From Ostrinia nubilalis (Eukaryota; Arthropoda; Insecta; Lepidoptera; Crambidae), in contig NC_087096.1 of assembly GCF_963855985.1 (NCBI RefSeq), positions 9,114,001-9,178,000 on the forward strand: a stretch of 64,000 nucleotides of DNA. Direction: 5' to 3'. Position 1 is the first letter of the stretch. Each line of letters begins with the position of its first letter. This document shows, in pieces, positions 49,335 to 61,629 of the stretch. Under the pieces are notes generated by a model, which was given only the letters and a program-made list of their open reading frames with translations, was not told the DNA's origin and ran no database searches. The position numbers and the translations under genes are program-made.

Positions 49335-49366
49335 GAAAATGAAGCTTTCCTCTTAGCTTCATTTTC
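49335..49366. repeat. 12-bp hairpin
   Basis: GAAAATGAAGCT, an 8-nt loop, then AGCTTCATTTTC. Too short for a typical microRNA precursor. Confidence 0.6.
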
Positions 49367-49611
49367 AAGTTTAATTAAATCCATTGTAATATATTCAACA
49401 ATCCGTGACTTTAAGCAATACATCAATTCGCTGATAATGTCATTGAAATAATTACATTGCGTGATGACAGAACTGCATCCAGTCAGCGTTCATTGAAACT
49501 AATTTTCCGCCACTGTGTAGTTTCCTCATTTAATTAAAATAAAGAACATTGCCGTTAATAAATAAAAACATGTGCGATATCGTTAATCAATTTTATTGTT
49601 TTTTTTTTCAG

Positions 49612-49653
49612 GAACCACCACTACATGATCGTTTCATTTCATGTTGATATAAA
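49612..49653 (+). other. Candidate exon after a strong acceptor
   Basis: The acceptor ATTGTTTTTTTTTTCAG|GAACC is very strong. Joined in phase 0 to the exon ending at 47449, it adds EPPLHDRFISC and a TGA at 49645-49647. A weak donor AAA|GTAGGA follows at 49654. If that is not used it may be a terminal exon; AATAAA occurs near 49755 and 49808. Function unknown. A T-run plus CAG can arise by chance. Confidence 0.35.
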
Positions 49654-51483
49654 GTAGGAAAGTATTAATCTTTAATTGGTGCTTATAATAGAGAAAACAC
49701 ATATTATGTGAAAATAAACTATAGCGCTGATGATGCTTGCCTTTTTTCTGCTACAATAAAATTACGTATGACGTATAGCCTAGAACTAACAGTAACAGTA
49801 TAAATAGAATAAATAATGTATTCTAGAAGGAAAACTTGCGTGCCAAACACACTAAAAGTATGCCTAGGAAAACCGTAGCCCAACTTTATACACTAACTAA
49901 AGATAATAGCCAGCCAGGCATCTCCTTTTGGCTGTATCAACGGTTTTTGTAAGTTATTAAAAAAATTCTGGCATTAAGAATTCTCTCGATCTAAATTTTC
50001 ATCAAGTTTTTTAATAAATAATTTGTAAGTTTTCGTAAGTCAGCATAAATAACAAATTATTTTGATACTTATTATGAAAGGTAATGATTTCGATATAATC
50101 TTTGACTTATCGGTGAATGTATTGCTATTTACTTTTCCACGCTGTCATTTTTCATACTTACGATGAAGAGAAGTAGAGATCTACTGAATTTCTGATTAGA
50201 TTATTAATACAATCGTACTACTATTGTCATGTCAATAATTGAGTTGCGTGATAAAGCAAACAAAGATGTGTGCAGCGGCCCACATCGTCGCATGCGCCGA
50301 CCCACACGGATCTTGTTAATATGTGGGACGCGGCGAAACGTAATGAGACTCCGTGTTGTTCTCCTAAATGATCGTTTTCTACTGTGGAATGACGGAATAT
50401 TTTTATAAAATAAGGTCCTTTATTTTTATATAACAATAAATAAATCATGGACTTAATTGGATATGGATGGATATTCAATCAATATTTATTTATTTTTTTA
50501 ATTTTACAGAAGCGTTAAAATCTCGGACATAAGCATCTCAAGGGTTATAAATAAATAAAGGGTAAATATTTTACACTCGTGGTTCAAAATTTTTGTCTGG
50601 CGATTCAAAAATGGACACAATAATTCAAAAGGACACGTTTTGAGCTGGAAAAGGGATAGAAGACAAACGTCTTATTGACACAACATGAGAAATAAGAACC
50701 TCAAGGCTTATTTGAGAACCTTGGCCACGTTACGTTATCACCTCTTTGCAATGATGCAAACAAACGTTTTTTCATTTACTTGAACAACCAATTTCTTGAA
50801 TAGGCCTTAATTTTGATAGGCTTTTGAATTGAAATAGTAAAAGGCATGTCCTTCTTTTTGTGTAAGCTTTCGGCACAAGAAAAGTACGCAACATGGGCAT
50901 AAAACGCAAATAAAATTATTTTGGTGTATTTAAACATAACAACTAATTACCTATTCATGTCTTGTTGCGTTATTTCTGTAAATGTTGTAAAGGAACTCGA
51001 TCTTTGTGATAACTTTAGTTAAGTAATACAACTTACTACTTATACGGGCTATGTGTTATTTTATTTGCTTGAACTACTTTAAAAAGAAAAAGGAAAATAT
51101 ATATAAACTAACGTTCCATTTAGCCGAACTAAATAAACCAAAACAGAAATTGAAAATCTGGCCAAACTTTCATTTATTTAGCTAACCTTTTTGAGATCAT
51201 CGCTCCCACAAAGCACGCACTGCATTGTGGAGTTTTTATTCCACGGTATCTAAGCCGAGATGTCTGCAAGCACCACTTTCCACCGGCTAGGAACCAGTTC
51301 TAGCACGTTAGTCCACTAAACGAGACCTGTTTAATTATGTATAACTACTAGTTTAAGTAAATTAAAACTCAACGTAAAGTGATTAATCGTTGTAAATGTT
51401 TACGATCTGTTTTCTTGCTGAACAAATCGATATAAGATTTTTTTTAGAATATATTGCATTTTCCGGATTTTCTTTTAGATTTA
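49654..51483. other. Non-genic stretch
   Basis: AT-rich. Nothing recognised apart from an 83-codon minus frame (50227-50478) without motifs. Confidence 0.5.
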
Positions 51484-51599
51484 TGCCCGTTTTCACATTC
51501 GATCCTTAATTTTTAAGTGATCCCTATGAAAACGAAATTCCTGTTATGTGTTACCATAGGGGTCACTTAAAAATTAGCGATTGATGGTGAAAACGGGCA
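51484..51599. mobile_element. Harbinger-type MITE, family B, copy 2
   Basis: TGCCCGTTTTCACATTCGAT.. to ..GATGGTGAAAACGGGCA, 116 bp, flanked by TTA on both sides (51481-51483 and 51600-51602). Same length as copy 1 at 21373. Confidence 0.9.
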
Positions 51600-53246
51600 T
51601 TAATATCAAAAAATATGCACCTACATAAAGTACTTTATGTCTTAAGTTATTGGGCAACAGTATTGGTACCAATGATACTATAACTGCATGTATGACCTAA
51701 ACATTCAATAGAATTAAATTGTCCAATGAAGAAACCACAAATGTTTGAAACTATGAACATATAGGTTTATGTTCTATTAACCAAAAATATTGCAGATATT
51801 TAGCAACATGTGACTAAATGGTTGCGATTCGATGTTTATTATGTTGAAAAACGCAATCAGTTGAACGACCTTGTCATGTAAATATGTAAAACAATCGCTT
51901 ACATAACGAGGTCGGCTACGTAGCCATCGCTTCGTAGCGTGACCATTTGCCATCCATTTCGCGATGGTTAAGAATTCGTGAAATATCTTTTTGATGTTCT
52001 CTAAAGAGTATTGTGCCTACTTTCACCCAAATATGGTAATGACACAACTGAGAAACACAGCGTAGAGTGGTTTCTATAAAGTCTAAAGATCCACGATATT
52101 GATTTAAATATTATGTAACTAAGTAAGCACCTAAAAAATTAGATAAAGTCTTTCAGGCTTCTAATAATACCAATGTACCTATAAATAATATAAATAGATA
52201 GGCATTTCTGAAATTCGAAACTCGTTAAAGATTGAAGATTTCTTAATAAGTTGACCCACGGGCGCACTAAAAAGCGCTCCACTTTTCACAACTTTCTGTT
52301 TGTAAATGCTACGGAGGAACTCGATTTTCTTATTCGTACCTACATATTGTAAGCTTCGACGAAATTCATAGCTGCCGTTATTTTCTTTGTAAAATAAACT
52401 TCTTAATAAAGTGCAACAGGCAGTTGGTCTACCGTTATAAATTAATTATGTTCGCTTTTTCATTTTGCTACAAAGATCCGGTTGGCCTTCCATGTCCGTC
52501 GTAGCAAACTTTCAAAGACGTGAAGTTCATAGTTTTCAAATGAGATAACCACGGTCACGACGAGCCCGATAATAGTATAGGTACCTACATAATTTTAGTT
52601 TTATTCTTTTTCATAACTTTAATACTTACTAAGTAAGGTTTAATAAAGAAGTTCCTAATCACTTCGAATTCTTATCGCATTCAGGAATTGTTATTATTGG
52701 ATCATTTTATAGAGTTTGCAACCTTTGTCGTATTTCTTCGAATGTTCTTTACGCACTGTGAAATTGTAAATTGTTGTTATTGTAAGTTTAGTTCATTAAA
52801 ACGAGACGAAGCAGACTGGCGCCCGGTAAACCATGAAGTGAATAAAGTTACGCAACGCCAATTCGTATCCGACAAGTGCTCTACTCCATGTTATGTATAA
52901 TAGAGGCATACAAAATGAATATTACCTCACACGACTGTGTTTTAATTGTATAAGTTGAATAATTACTGAGCAGCCACACAAAAGACTTCAACGAACGTCG
53001 GCCTGCGCGCAGCGAAGTCGCACGTGAAAACTCGGCTACTATAACGATGAAAGACATCACTTTTGTTGGTTTCATACAAAGTACATTCACGGCTTCAGCT
53101 ATGCAAAGTTGATGATAGCAGTCTCACAATGTGAGCCGCCTTTCTCTGAATCCGGCACTGGAGGCATGACCGACTAACAGAGACGTTTCTACCTAGTCAA
53201 TCGGTGCATAAAGTTTTAGTGCAGATTTACGGGGTATTGTTCGCAC
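51600..53246 (-). other. Probable intron of the minus-strand gene
   Basis: Lies downstream (minus sense) of the donor at 53246. No following exon is recognised, and it has no repeat I can name. Confidence 0.4.
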
Positions 53247-53881
53247 CTGAGGGGGATGGGCTGGAAAGGGAAGCGCGGGGCCGGCGGGTGCGGCGCGATG
53301 AGCGCGGCGGGCGGCGGCACGGGAACAGGCACGGGCACAGGGTGCGCCGGCGGCAGCGTGCTGTAGGGCGGCGGCGGCACGCTCTCCAGCAGGTCCGGCG
53401 CCCGTGGCGCCCTCGCCCGCCTCGCACGCCGCCGCCGCGCCGGCTCCTCCGTCTGACACTCCGCACTCGCTACACTCCTCTCCCTCTCGGTCTGCACGGC
53501 ACTGTTCACATTACAACTGGGTGTATCCTGCACCTGCACTATGTTCACGTTCACACTGGACACGTTCTGTCGGCTCGGCTCGCCCGGGACGCGCACCGAG
53601 ACCGAGTCCGACTTGCGCAGCGGGGCGGGCGCCGGGACGGGCAGCCGCATCTCGTGGCGGGGAGTGTGGGCGCGGGACGACGCGCGCGCATGACGACCGC
53701 CGTTCGGCGACTGGGGCCGGGGCGCGCAGGAGGCCTCGGCCCCCCCGCCGAGGGCCGCCAGCGCTCCATCGGTGCGCGAGCGCGCGAGCGGCGGCGAGCG
53801 GCACTCGTACGGCTGCCACAGCAGCGAGGACAGCGCCTCGGCGGCGGACAGCGGCGGCTGCGCATACAGCGCGCCGCTCAT
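53247..53881 (-). CDS. First coding exon of an unidentified proline-rich protein
   Basis: Encodes 211 full codons plus two bases (phase-2 end) before the donor CTCAG|GTGCGA at 53246. The start ATG at 53881 follows an in-frame TAG 15 bases upstream, so it is the likely initiator. The protein begins MSGALYAQPPLSAAEALSSL and then LWQPYECR. It has a Ser/Arg/Ala-rich middle and a polar stretch with two QTE motifs (SAVQTERE at about 127-134 and SAECQTEE at about 139-146). A basic run RRRRARRARAPR (about 149-160) and a WW-binding-type PPPPY at 169-173 follow, with Pro-Val repeats at about 181-190. No signal peptide or membrane segment is in this exon. GC content is far above the background. The frame continues nine codons past the donor to a stop in the intron, so splicing is needed. 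An intracellular scaffold or the N-terminal tail of a larger protein is plausible, but the gene is not recognised. Confidence 0.75.
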
Positions 53882-53942
53882 CTCGCGACCGCGCTACGCA
53901 GCCGCGCCTGCGCAGTCACCCGCCATCCGCCACCGCTTGCAC
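53882..53942 (-). other. 5' UTR remainder and 3' splice site of the proline-rich gene
   Basis: On the minus strand, TGTTTTTTTTGTTTCCAG precedes GTGCAAGC at 53942, a textbook acceptor. The 61 nt between it and the ATG are noncoding in the ATG frame (TAG at 15 bases upstream). So at least one noncoding exon and a promoter should lie above 53942, at unknown distance. Confidence 0.7.
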
Positions 53943-56900
53943 CTGGAAACAAAAAAAACATTGTTTCTATGACTGGTTGATGGCATCTCTTTAACTGACA
54001 GCAACATTGACAACCTCAGAGAAACCTGGAGCAAGTAGATCGCCAATGTCAAATAAATTTGATTGATAGTCACTAGGTTTCAAGTAACATTAAAAAACGT
54101 TTCCATAAATGGTTGATGAGAACACGCATCTCTATAACTGACAACAGCAACGGACGCAACGGTTGACAACCTTAGAAAAAGAACCTGGAGCAAGCTAATC
54201 GCCAATGTCAAGTAACTTTGATTGCTAATCACTAGGTTTCAAGTAACAATAAAAACTAAATAATAGACCGGTTGTAAAAGCAGTTCACTCAACAATAACT
54301 TTTTGCTATGATCATTAAAATCAGGTGCCCGTGTATATGCACGAGGACAATTACGAACTAATGAATTTCATTGGTAAACTGTATAATTTAGGAGTAGATA
54401 TTATTATAGTCATACAAAACAGAGAACTAGTAACCGAGAATAAATACACAGGAAGGATGTAACTGTTATACTAGCACCAGCGAGGGATAATATCTTGTAA
54501 ATTATATAAGATAGAGATACTTAACAGAATAAAAGGTGCACATGAAACTATTACCCAACCATATCCAACACGTAATAACGGTACAGTCTCAAGTGAACAA
54601 TTAATAACAATTGAAATTAATAACATAGCAATTCAACAGAAGAGTCTTGACAAACTAACGTAACAATAACAACCGGCACTCAAGGACATGAATTGCGCCT
54701 ATCTGGTGGAAACAAAAACTAAACTACTCAGATCTACTTTTTACATGTTAATACTCCAGTCAATCTTGAAGTCAGTCGAGCATCACCAAGTTCTTTGTTC
54801 GCTATTCGGATCCATTTCAATGTTAAAATTATATGAAGGTAATCATATTATTAGAAATCAAATGGCTAGTCAACCTCATAAATCAATGAGAATTTAATAA
54901 TGAAGATTAGATTACGAAACTCACTAATTTGTAAAAGATTCGTTTTTAATACAAGACATTTCAGTGGTGAACTTAATCGAAAATATGAGAATACGACCAA
55001 AATAACTAAGTATTGGATAAAACTTTAAAAAGAGAAATTGCTTACTCATTGCACTGTAGTTTCGAGCTACTTTGCCCAAAAAAGTATAGTTTGGTGAGTC
55101 TATTCACTGAATTGACAAATTATAAACGTCTTTTGGTCACGTAGCTGTATCATTGCAGACAGAATAATAAGAGCAATTATCTTTGATGGTCCAACCTTCT
55201 GCGCTATACTTTTTGTTGCGTAATGGTCTTTTACGTTCCCACCAGTGTTTTCCTTTCAGACTTTTATTACACCTTTTATATCCGAAATGTAATTTACGTT
55301 GTCGCTATTACGTGCTTTGCCTTTGTCAGCATTGATAAAACTTTAATTATTGCAATTGTAAGACATAACAATTATACATCTGAAACATCACTTGTTTTAT
55401 TTGCACTAAGAAATGTTTTCTTTACAGTCGTTGTGATTTTGAGACTACAAAGTTCACAGACGCAATATAAGATATTGCGGCACTTTTTCTACTTAATTGA
55501 ATACTTTACCTGCTACATTGTTTAATTTAGAGACGACGTTTTACAGTAAAACTTCCTTGGCTTATCCTGGGATTGAGCATTTACATAAATAGCTTTCTCG
55601 CCCTATATCTTTAATCCTCGCTGGAAGACGCGCCTCTGAAGAAAAGGTTTAGTCCAAAGTCCGACCAAGTTAATATGCAGCAAAGCCTCATGTAAGAATA
55701 AGCCTTAGACAGCGCGGAAACTTTATGAAAATTTAATATCGATGCTGCAAAAGTTGAGATTTAAGTAGCTGTGTAGTGGAACAGTCACTAAAGAATAATA
55801 ATTTTAATACTATCATCTGCTCGCAGTTAGATAAAAATATGAGTTTGTTTTATTCTAGGTATCTCATAAAATACTCAAACAATTCTGTTGAAATTCGAAA
55901 ATTTGATTATAGACGAGTTAGGTATTCCTAATTTCAGAAAATATTTCAAACTAAAATAAATTTCAATTTGAATCGCAAAGTATGATAGATGTCTTTTTTG
56001 TCTGAAGCTAAATTGTATTCACCTGAACGTGACCTGAACCTTTTGTTGACCTTTTTCAACAAGTCTGCGATATTTGAAGTATCATTACGCGTGTCCTCTG
56101 TGACAATATCAAAATAATTATTCCTAACAACAACCACAGCCTGTTCCTGAAGCTCTATAATTAATCCTAACTAATTTTTGGTTTTGGTTTTTCATCAACT
56201 TAAGTCCACTTGTCGTAAAAATCTCTTTCTTGTGATAAATCTCTCTCTTTCTCTCTTTTGTGATAAATCCTGAGCAAACAGTCTCTACCTTTTTTCTAAG
56301 TAAGGCTAAGTAAGCGAGCAAAGCTAGTTCGACTTGAAATAAGTAAATGACTTCGATTGTTTATGTAAGTATCTAGGTAGGTGTAGGTTTGACATCAAAA
56401 TACAAAAACTTCTGAGCAACAGGGGAATAAGTCAAGAAAACTCGAAAAGTACAAATCTCACTTTCACGCACGTTAGGACATACGCTCTCATTCCGGCTTA
56501 TGTCGTATCTCGCAAGCTGCCCATAGTTTGGAAGCTCATAAAAGGAGATATCGTGGTTACGTCAATATCACTTGGATCGGCCGCGGCACCGCAGATAGGT
56601 GAAACTCTGGTACTTTCTCTCCAAGGCCACGGCGGCGCCGACCCCACTACAACATTATAATCGTACACAAACAAATACGGATACAGTTATATCATGCGCG
56701 ATTTAACACTCTTAACTTTCGTTTTGATGTCACTTTGCATGAACTTTGTGCATGGTGCATTGTCACATTTTATAATTTAATCCTTCTCTTTCGCAAGGTT
56801 ATGCAATTCCACTTGGCGCCTCTTGATTTATGAGGCTAGCTACTTTGCTACTTATAATGATTATAGACGATAGGTATTACATACTTATTTGGGAATTCAC

Positions 56901-58983
56901 CGTTTCTAATTTAATGAGAAATCATTTAATATTGTGAAATTGTAAAATAAAATTCTTAATACTATTAGTTCAAACAATGTAGACTGTCGCTTCATTTTTG
57001 TATTAAAGAAATATGTTTTTAACAAACAAGCTAGACTTTAATATCTGCTTTTTAATATCGCTACGCCTGGCATGATAGACTGCTTAGGTTATTAAAGATT
57101 TTAATTTCAGCCGTGATATTCTTCGCTGTTAATATTCAAAAGGATTAACTTGGACTTTTCGCTCCGTTAGTCAAAAGTAATCCGTCTGTCTGGGACGTAT
57201 AAATACGAGGCTCAGCAGAGTTTATATTTGTCCAGAACACAGGTCCAAGCGTTATAATCTTCTGAAGTCGGACGGCGAGTTTACTAAATAAACATTAATT
57301 TATTGATACTACCCGCCACTTCGGCTACTATTTACTATCATCTGCTCATCCAGATTAATCCTTGATGTTTACGATGGATTCACAAACATAAATAAGTTTA
57401 TCCATAAACTTGAATTTCGTATTTATTGACTTACAATAATAGAAAATCGTGTTTGTGTTGATTTTAGATATAATATTGTTTCTAATATCAACATTAGCAC
57501 GATATACTAAGATAGAAACTGTGTAACGTTCGTTTGTTTACACATTACATTAAATAGTTTTTTGTGGTAAATCATTCCACTAAATTAAAAAGCTTATGTC
57601 AGACTTTCTCGCTTTGACTTGATGATAGAGTCTAGCATTTTTGGGCAAAAGTTTTCTATTCATTTCTGCCTTGAATAGGCCTTAATACCACAAATATAGC
57701 AGGTAGCTATCCCTGCGATTGAATAAGAGCGTTCACATTCACGTAGTTACGAGAACTAGAGCTTATGGCAGTCTTTGAATCATCGAAAGTTGGCTTTGAG
57801 GGTACGACATAGTCGTTAGACACCGGCGACGACCCACACAAACCGAGTACTTAAGCTAACTGCTCTTCATTGTTGTAATCGCATCAATAGAGAGATCGTA
57901 GCGGACAAAGTACTACACTTTCTCCGAGCCAGTGACCCCAAGTGAAATATTGCTGTTGTCGGCTCGCCCTATGCCCCCAAGTTTTATGTAACGCGATATT
58001 TACACACATATCTGATTTATTGGACGCCGGCGGCAGTCGTTAAAAGTTTTTTCAGACCCAAATGTTAGGAACAATTTGTTATAGGATTCGATTTTGGGCA
58101 CTTCAAATCGCTTCAGGGATTTCATGTTTTAATTCTAAAAGACATTCACTTAAATTCAGTAACTATCTTGTCTTGCCTAATATATGTAAAATGTTTTGAT
58201 AATTTGATCAGATTTTTACGATAAAACAACCTATACCTATCTACGTCTTAAAAAATGTTTTAAAAGTGACATAGCTGATGGTACATAGCATCCTATCACA
58301 TTACACGTAAGTACCGCAAAAGTAAAATAATTATGAGCCGTTATAAACACGTTTAATTAGCCTGCTTTGTTCCGGGAACTTACTTATGAGCATGACAATC
58401 AATTAAGTACAGTTTTAGTTATTTTATCTGTTTCCTTCAGTTTTCTGCTTAGTCTCTTACATACTCGTGCGGTTGCACATAATGTTAGGTAGTAAAGATG
58501 ATTATGAAGGGTTTAGGTATTTAAATCAACATGGCAATGTACGACCAAAGATTTTGATATCATTAAATTATTATTATGTTCAAAATTATTTGACGAAGAA
58601 CAACTTACCTAGTACTGTACATAAAATAAGATACGAAGAACAAAATTAGGATGACTAACCTGAGTACCTACTATTAACACCCACATAAGAAACGATGATT
58701 GCAATAACATTGTGAAGATCATTTATCAAGGCCTGACCTCATTTTACAAAATAATTGCAGTATTATTTTGATGACTTCCTTATAAAGTGTTATTATTTTA
58801 ATAACATCGACGGAAACAAAAGCAAATAACTAATATTTTAGTCGAACGAGGACAAAGTTTTATAATTTAATGAACATCGTTATGGGAAGCCTCGAGTAAA
58901 TACACGTTATATTTTAAATATTATAAGTATAGATGATCAGTCCATAAACAGACGATAGAGGGAGAAGTCAATAAATTACTTAA
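53943..58983. other. Probable 5' intron and upstream DNA; no exon recognised
   Basis: About 5 kb without recognisable coding sequence. A local direct similarity at 53960-54250 repeats a phrase containing 'GGTTTCAAGTAAC..TAAAAAC', along with AACCTGGAGCAAG and ATCGCCAATGTCAA, suggesting a diverged tandem duplication of about 160-180 bp. A GC-rich spot at 56560-56655 and a TATAAATA at about 57199 are weak promoter hints. Confidence 0.4.
53990..54250. repeat. Diverged direct duplication
   Basis: Two blocks share, in the same order, the phrases CTGACA..CAACATTGACAACCT (or AACGGTTGACAACCT), AGAACCTGGAGCAAG (or GAAACCTGGAGCAAG), ATCGCCAATGTCAA, TTTGATTG and TCACTAGGTTTCAAGTAAC. The copies are offset by about 170 bp. 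A simple local tandem duplication, now diverged. Confidence 0.75.
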
Positions 58984-59548
58984 CACTTAAGGACTCGCTA
59001 ATGGGTCTAACGGACCCAGTCCTTCAATTTTTGTGTAATAACTTTTAAGTTTTGACGTTTGCGATGGTGTCGCTTTTAGTACCTTTCTTCGACATTGTAG
59101 CACGTCCAATAGCGGTCATACTCGACAAATAGCCCACTGCATGTGAGTGCTACATACGAAAAAGGTGTTTTTGAGTCCGCTGGACCCGGTAAATAAAGTG
59201 ATTTTTTTAATGTACTATACTAATTTCTCATTAATTGTTAAGTAGTATAAGTAGGCAAATCATAGTACTTTACGAAAATATACAAGGCATTATTTTAAAT
59301 AATTAAATACAGAAATTTTCAAAAATAACCTTCATTTTACCAAAAAACCTTCAATTTTTTAAAGAAGTTGTTATTTTAGAAAAAGTCAATAAATATTATT
59401 ATTTGTTTTATATCATATTATCCTTCTAATAAAGTAGTTTTCACTTTTATTAAGTGTTTTTGAAAAATACATAGGATTTTATATACTGGGTCCAGCGCAC
59501 CCGGTAGCGAGTATGAATGTTACAAATTAAGGCGCGAGTCCTTAAGTG
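58984..59548. mobile_element. TTAA-flanked (piggyBac-like) element, 565 bp
   Basis: The ends CACTTAAGGACTCGC and GCGAGTCCTTAAGTG are perfect inverted complements and are flanked by TTAA (58980-58983 and 59549-59552). Subterminal motifs GGGTCTAACGGACCC, GTCCGCTGGACCCGG and GGGTCCAGCGCACCCGG recur. No transposase frame. Confidence 0.85.
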
Positions 59549-59590
59549 TTAAAAAAAGACTTAACAAATCGTAGTTCGGACCGACCAGAA

Positions 59591-59724
59591 TGGACCGACG
59601 ACCTGATAAAGGTAGCAGGAAGGCGCTGGATGCATGCCGCTACCAACTGTGCGATGTGGAAGTCATTGGGGGCGGCCTATGTTCAGCAGTGGACGTCCTA
59701 TGGCTGAGGATGATGATGATGAAA
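59591..59724 (+). mobile_element. LINE 3' end (RTE-like), in-frame to the stop
   Basis: Encodes WTDDLIKVAGRRWMHAATNC, AMWKSLGAAYVQQWTSYG and a TGA at 59705, followed by a GATGATGATGATG tail. This is the C-terminus of the lepidopteran endonuclease/reverse-transcriptase ORF, severely 5'-truncated but without frameshift, so it is likely young. It lies 43 bp from the TTAA element. Confidence 0.85.
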
Positions 59725-60813
59725 TTGCAGATTTTCAAATAATGCTATTAATTGAGTACCTATTAAAATGAGTACCGACTTAGATGGAGAAGAAAGAAAA
59801 GATAAGTACGTTAATGAACTCATCGCTAGACAAAAGCAATTTATTCATCATTGATTGATTTGTAGAGATTACAAGATGTCTCAATTTCTTTGTAAACTTT
59901 GGCTTGAAAAATTAGTATTTCGTGGTAAGCTATCGAGAATTTGGGATATCAAAAAGGATTCCCGCGAGACCAATCAATCATCTCTTTGTTGCATTAGAAT
60001 GATTACTCAAGACTCCCGTTACAGAGGGATTTGTAAAAAATTGCTGAGGATTAAAGTGCCGAAGTGGGGCTTCGGAGCGATCGTCGCGCAGCTGCGGTAA
60101 CTAATGCCAGCTTAAATTGTCATCAAATTATGTCATCATCAGTTATCGATCGATTTTGAGCACAAGGCTCAGGATAAATGAGGCGATATTGATTATCCTG
60201 TTTCGTAAATACAAATAGGTATGAGTTGTTTGAACACAATACATACATCATCAACTATCAATAGCGAATGTACTTGTTTCAGTCTTATTTTCATCACCGA
60301 ATTTTAAGGATGTTGTCTTGTCGTTTTAATACAGTTATTTTACATACCCACTATGAGCAATATTAAACAGCATTTTTACATTTACTAAAGTGAGAGTGAT
60401 TTTTAAAAGATGGGACTTATTGGAAACCGGTCCACACGAAACTACCGCCTACTGTTACTTTCCCACTAAAATTAATTTATACTCGTTAAGTTTGCTTCTT
60501 AAAAAATATCCTCTTCTACACATCCCAAAATGACTTTTTTGTATTATTTAAAAATAAAAGATATTGATATTAGTTAAAATTTTGACTATTTAGTTACTGT
60601 GTGACAAAACAATACACGTTAACATACTACTCGTACATAATTTGACTCTAAACTCACCCGTAACAAGACGTTGGTTGTTCTTGTAACAAAATACGATCCG
60701 TTCTCAGGATTACGGAAATTCTGTATCAGATGCGGAAATTTTGCGGGAACGGGAACGTTACTGTGGTTCTGATATTATAGTGATATTTATGCAAAAATAG
60801 CTATATTAACTAA
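59725..60813. other. Non-genic stretch
   Basis: Nothing recognised. An 81-codon plus frame (59855-60100) has no motif. Confidence 0.45.
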
Positions 60814-60875
60814 CTAGCGGCCGCCCGCGACTTCGTACGCGTGGATCCCGTTTTACCCCCTTATCTATCTTACGC

Positions 60876-61500
60876 GGTTTAGATTTTTTCATACAAATGT
60901 TTTTTCCCGCCAACTCCCGTTCCCGTTGGAATTTCGCAATATCCTGTTGTAACTAAGCTTTAAGTTTACTAAGGGACCTGCATGCCGAATTTCAAGCGTC
61001 TAACTTAAGCGGTTTAGATTTTTCATACAAAAGGATTTTCCCGGTAATTCCTGTTCCTGTGGGAATTTCGGGAATTCCTTTCTTAGTGCACCTCTACGGT
61101 ACCTAAGCTACGTCCCTTATTAAGTTCAAGTGCCTACGTTTAGCCGTTTAGGCTGTGCGTGGGTATGTCAGTGAGTCAGTCATACAAAAGAAATTTCCCG
61201 CTAATTCCAGTTCCCGTGGGAATTTTGCAATATCCTGTTGTAACTAAGCTTTAAATTTCCTAAGGTACCTGCATGCTAAATTTCAAGCGTCTATCTTACG
61301 TGGCTTAGATTTTTTCATACAAATGTTTTTTCTCGCTAATTCGCGTTCCCGTAGGAATTTTGCAATATCCTGTTATAACTAAGCTTTAAGTTTATTAAGG
61401 TACCTGCTTGCCAAATTTCAAGCGTCTAACTTAAGCGGTTTAGATTTTTCATACAAAAGGATTTTCCCGCTAATGCCCGTTCCCGTGGGAATTCCTAAGT
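60876..61500. repeat. About 135-bp tandem repeat array
   Basis: The marker GGTTTAGATTTTTCATACAA occurs near 60876, 61010, 61299 and 61435. The marker CAATATCCTGTT occurs near 60955, 61227 and 61361. The period is about 134-136 bp, with one degenerate unit around 61080-61190. Confidence 0.8.
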
Positions 61501-61588
61501 ATCCTATAACCTGCCCAGGAGTATGAAGAATAATTGTACCAAGTTTCGTTAAAATCCGTCGAGTAGTTTTTGTTTCTATAAGGAACAT

Positions 61589-61590
<2 letters not shown>

Positions 61591-61626
<36 letters not shown>
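61591..61626. repeat. (AGAC)9 microsatellite
   Basis: Nine uninterrupted AGAC units inside the Helitron. A shorter (CAGA)n tract occurs at the matching position in the next Helitron (about 61927). Confidence 0.9.

Positions 61627-61629
<3 letters not shown>

Larger units (their letters stand above)
48402..49611. other. Non-genic stretch, possible repeat at 48640-49105
   Basis: The 48640-49105 part starts with a self-complementary ACCGCCATCTAGCGGT motif and ends with a GC hairpin (49081-49100). It looks like an unclassified mobile element, though its ends are not fixed. No gene recognised. Confidence 0.4.

Noticed and set aside
49335..49366. MicroRNA precursor
   Set aside because: The stem is only 12 bp with an 8-nt loop, too short for a typical precursor.
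53204..53994. Long plus-strand frames (258 and 196 codons) over the GC-rich block
   Set aside because: They are antisense to the minus-strand exon that has matching splice sites, an upstream stop and a sensible start. GC-rich DNA leaves several frames open.
57195..57215. TATAAATA as a core promoter
   Set aside because: AT-rich DNA yields such boxes often, and no convincing initiator lies about 30 bases downstream.
61591..61626. CRISPR-like or satellite array
   Set aside because: It is a simple tetranucleotide microsatellite within a Helitron.
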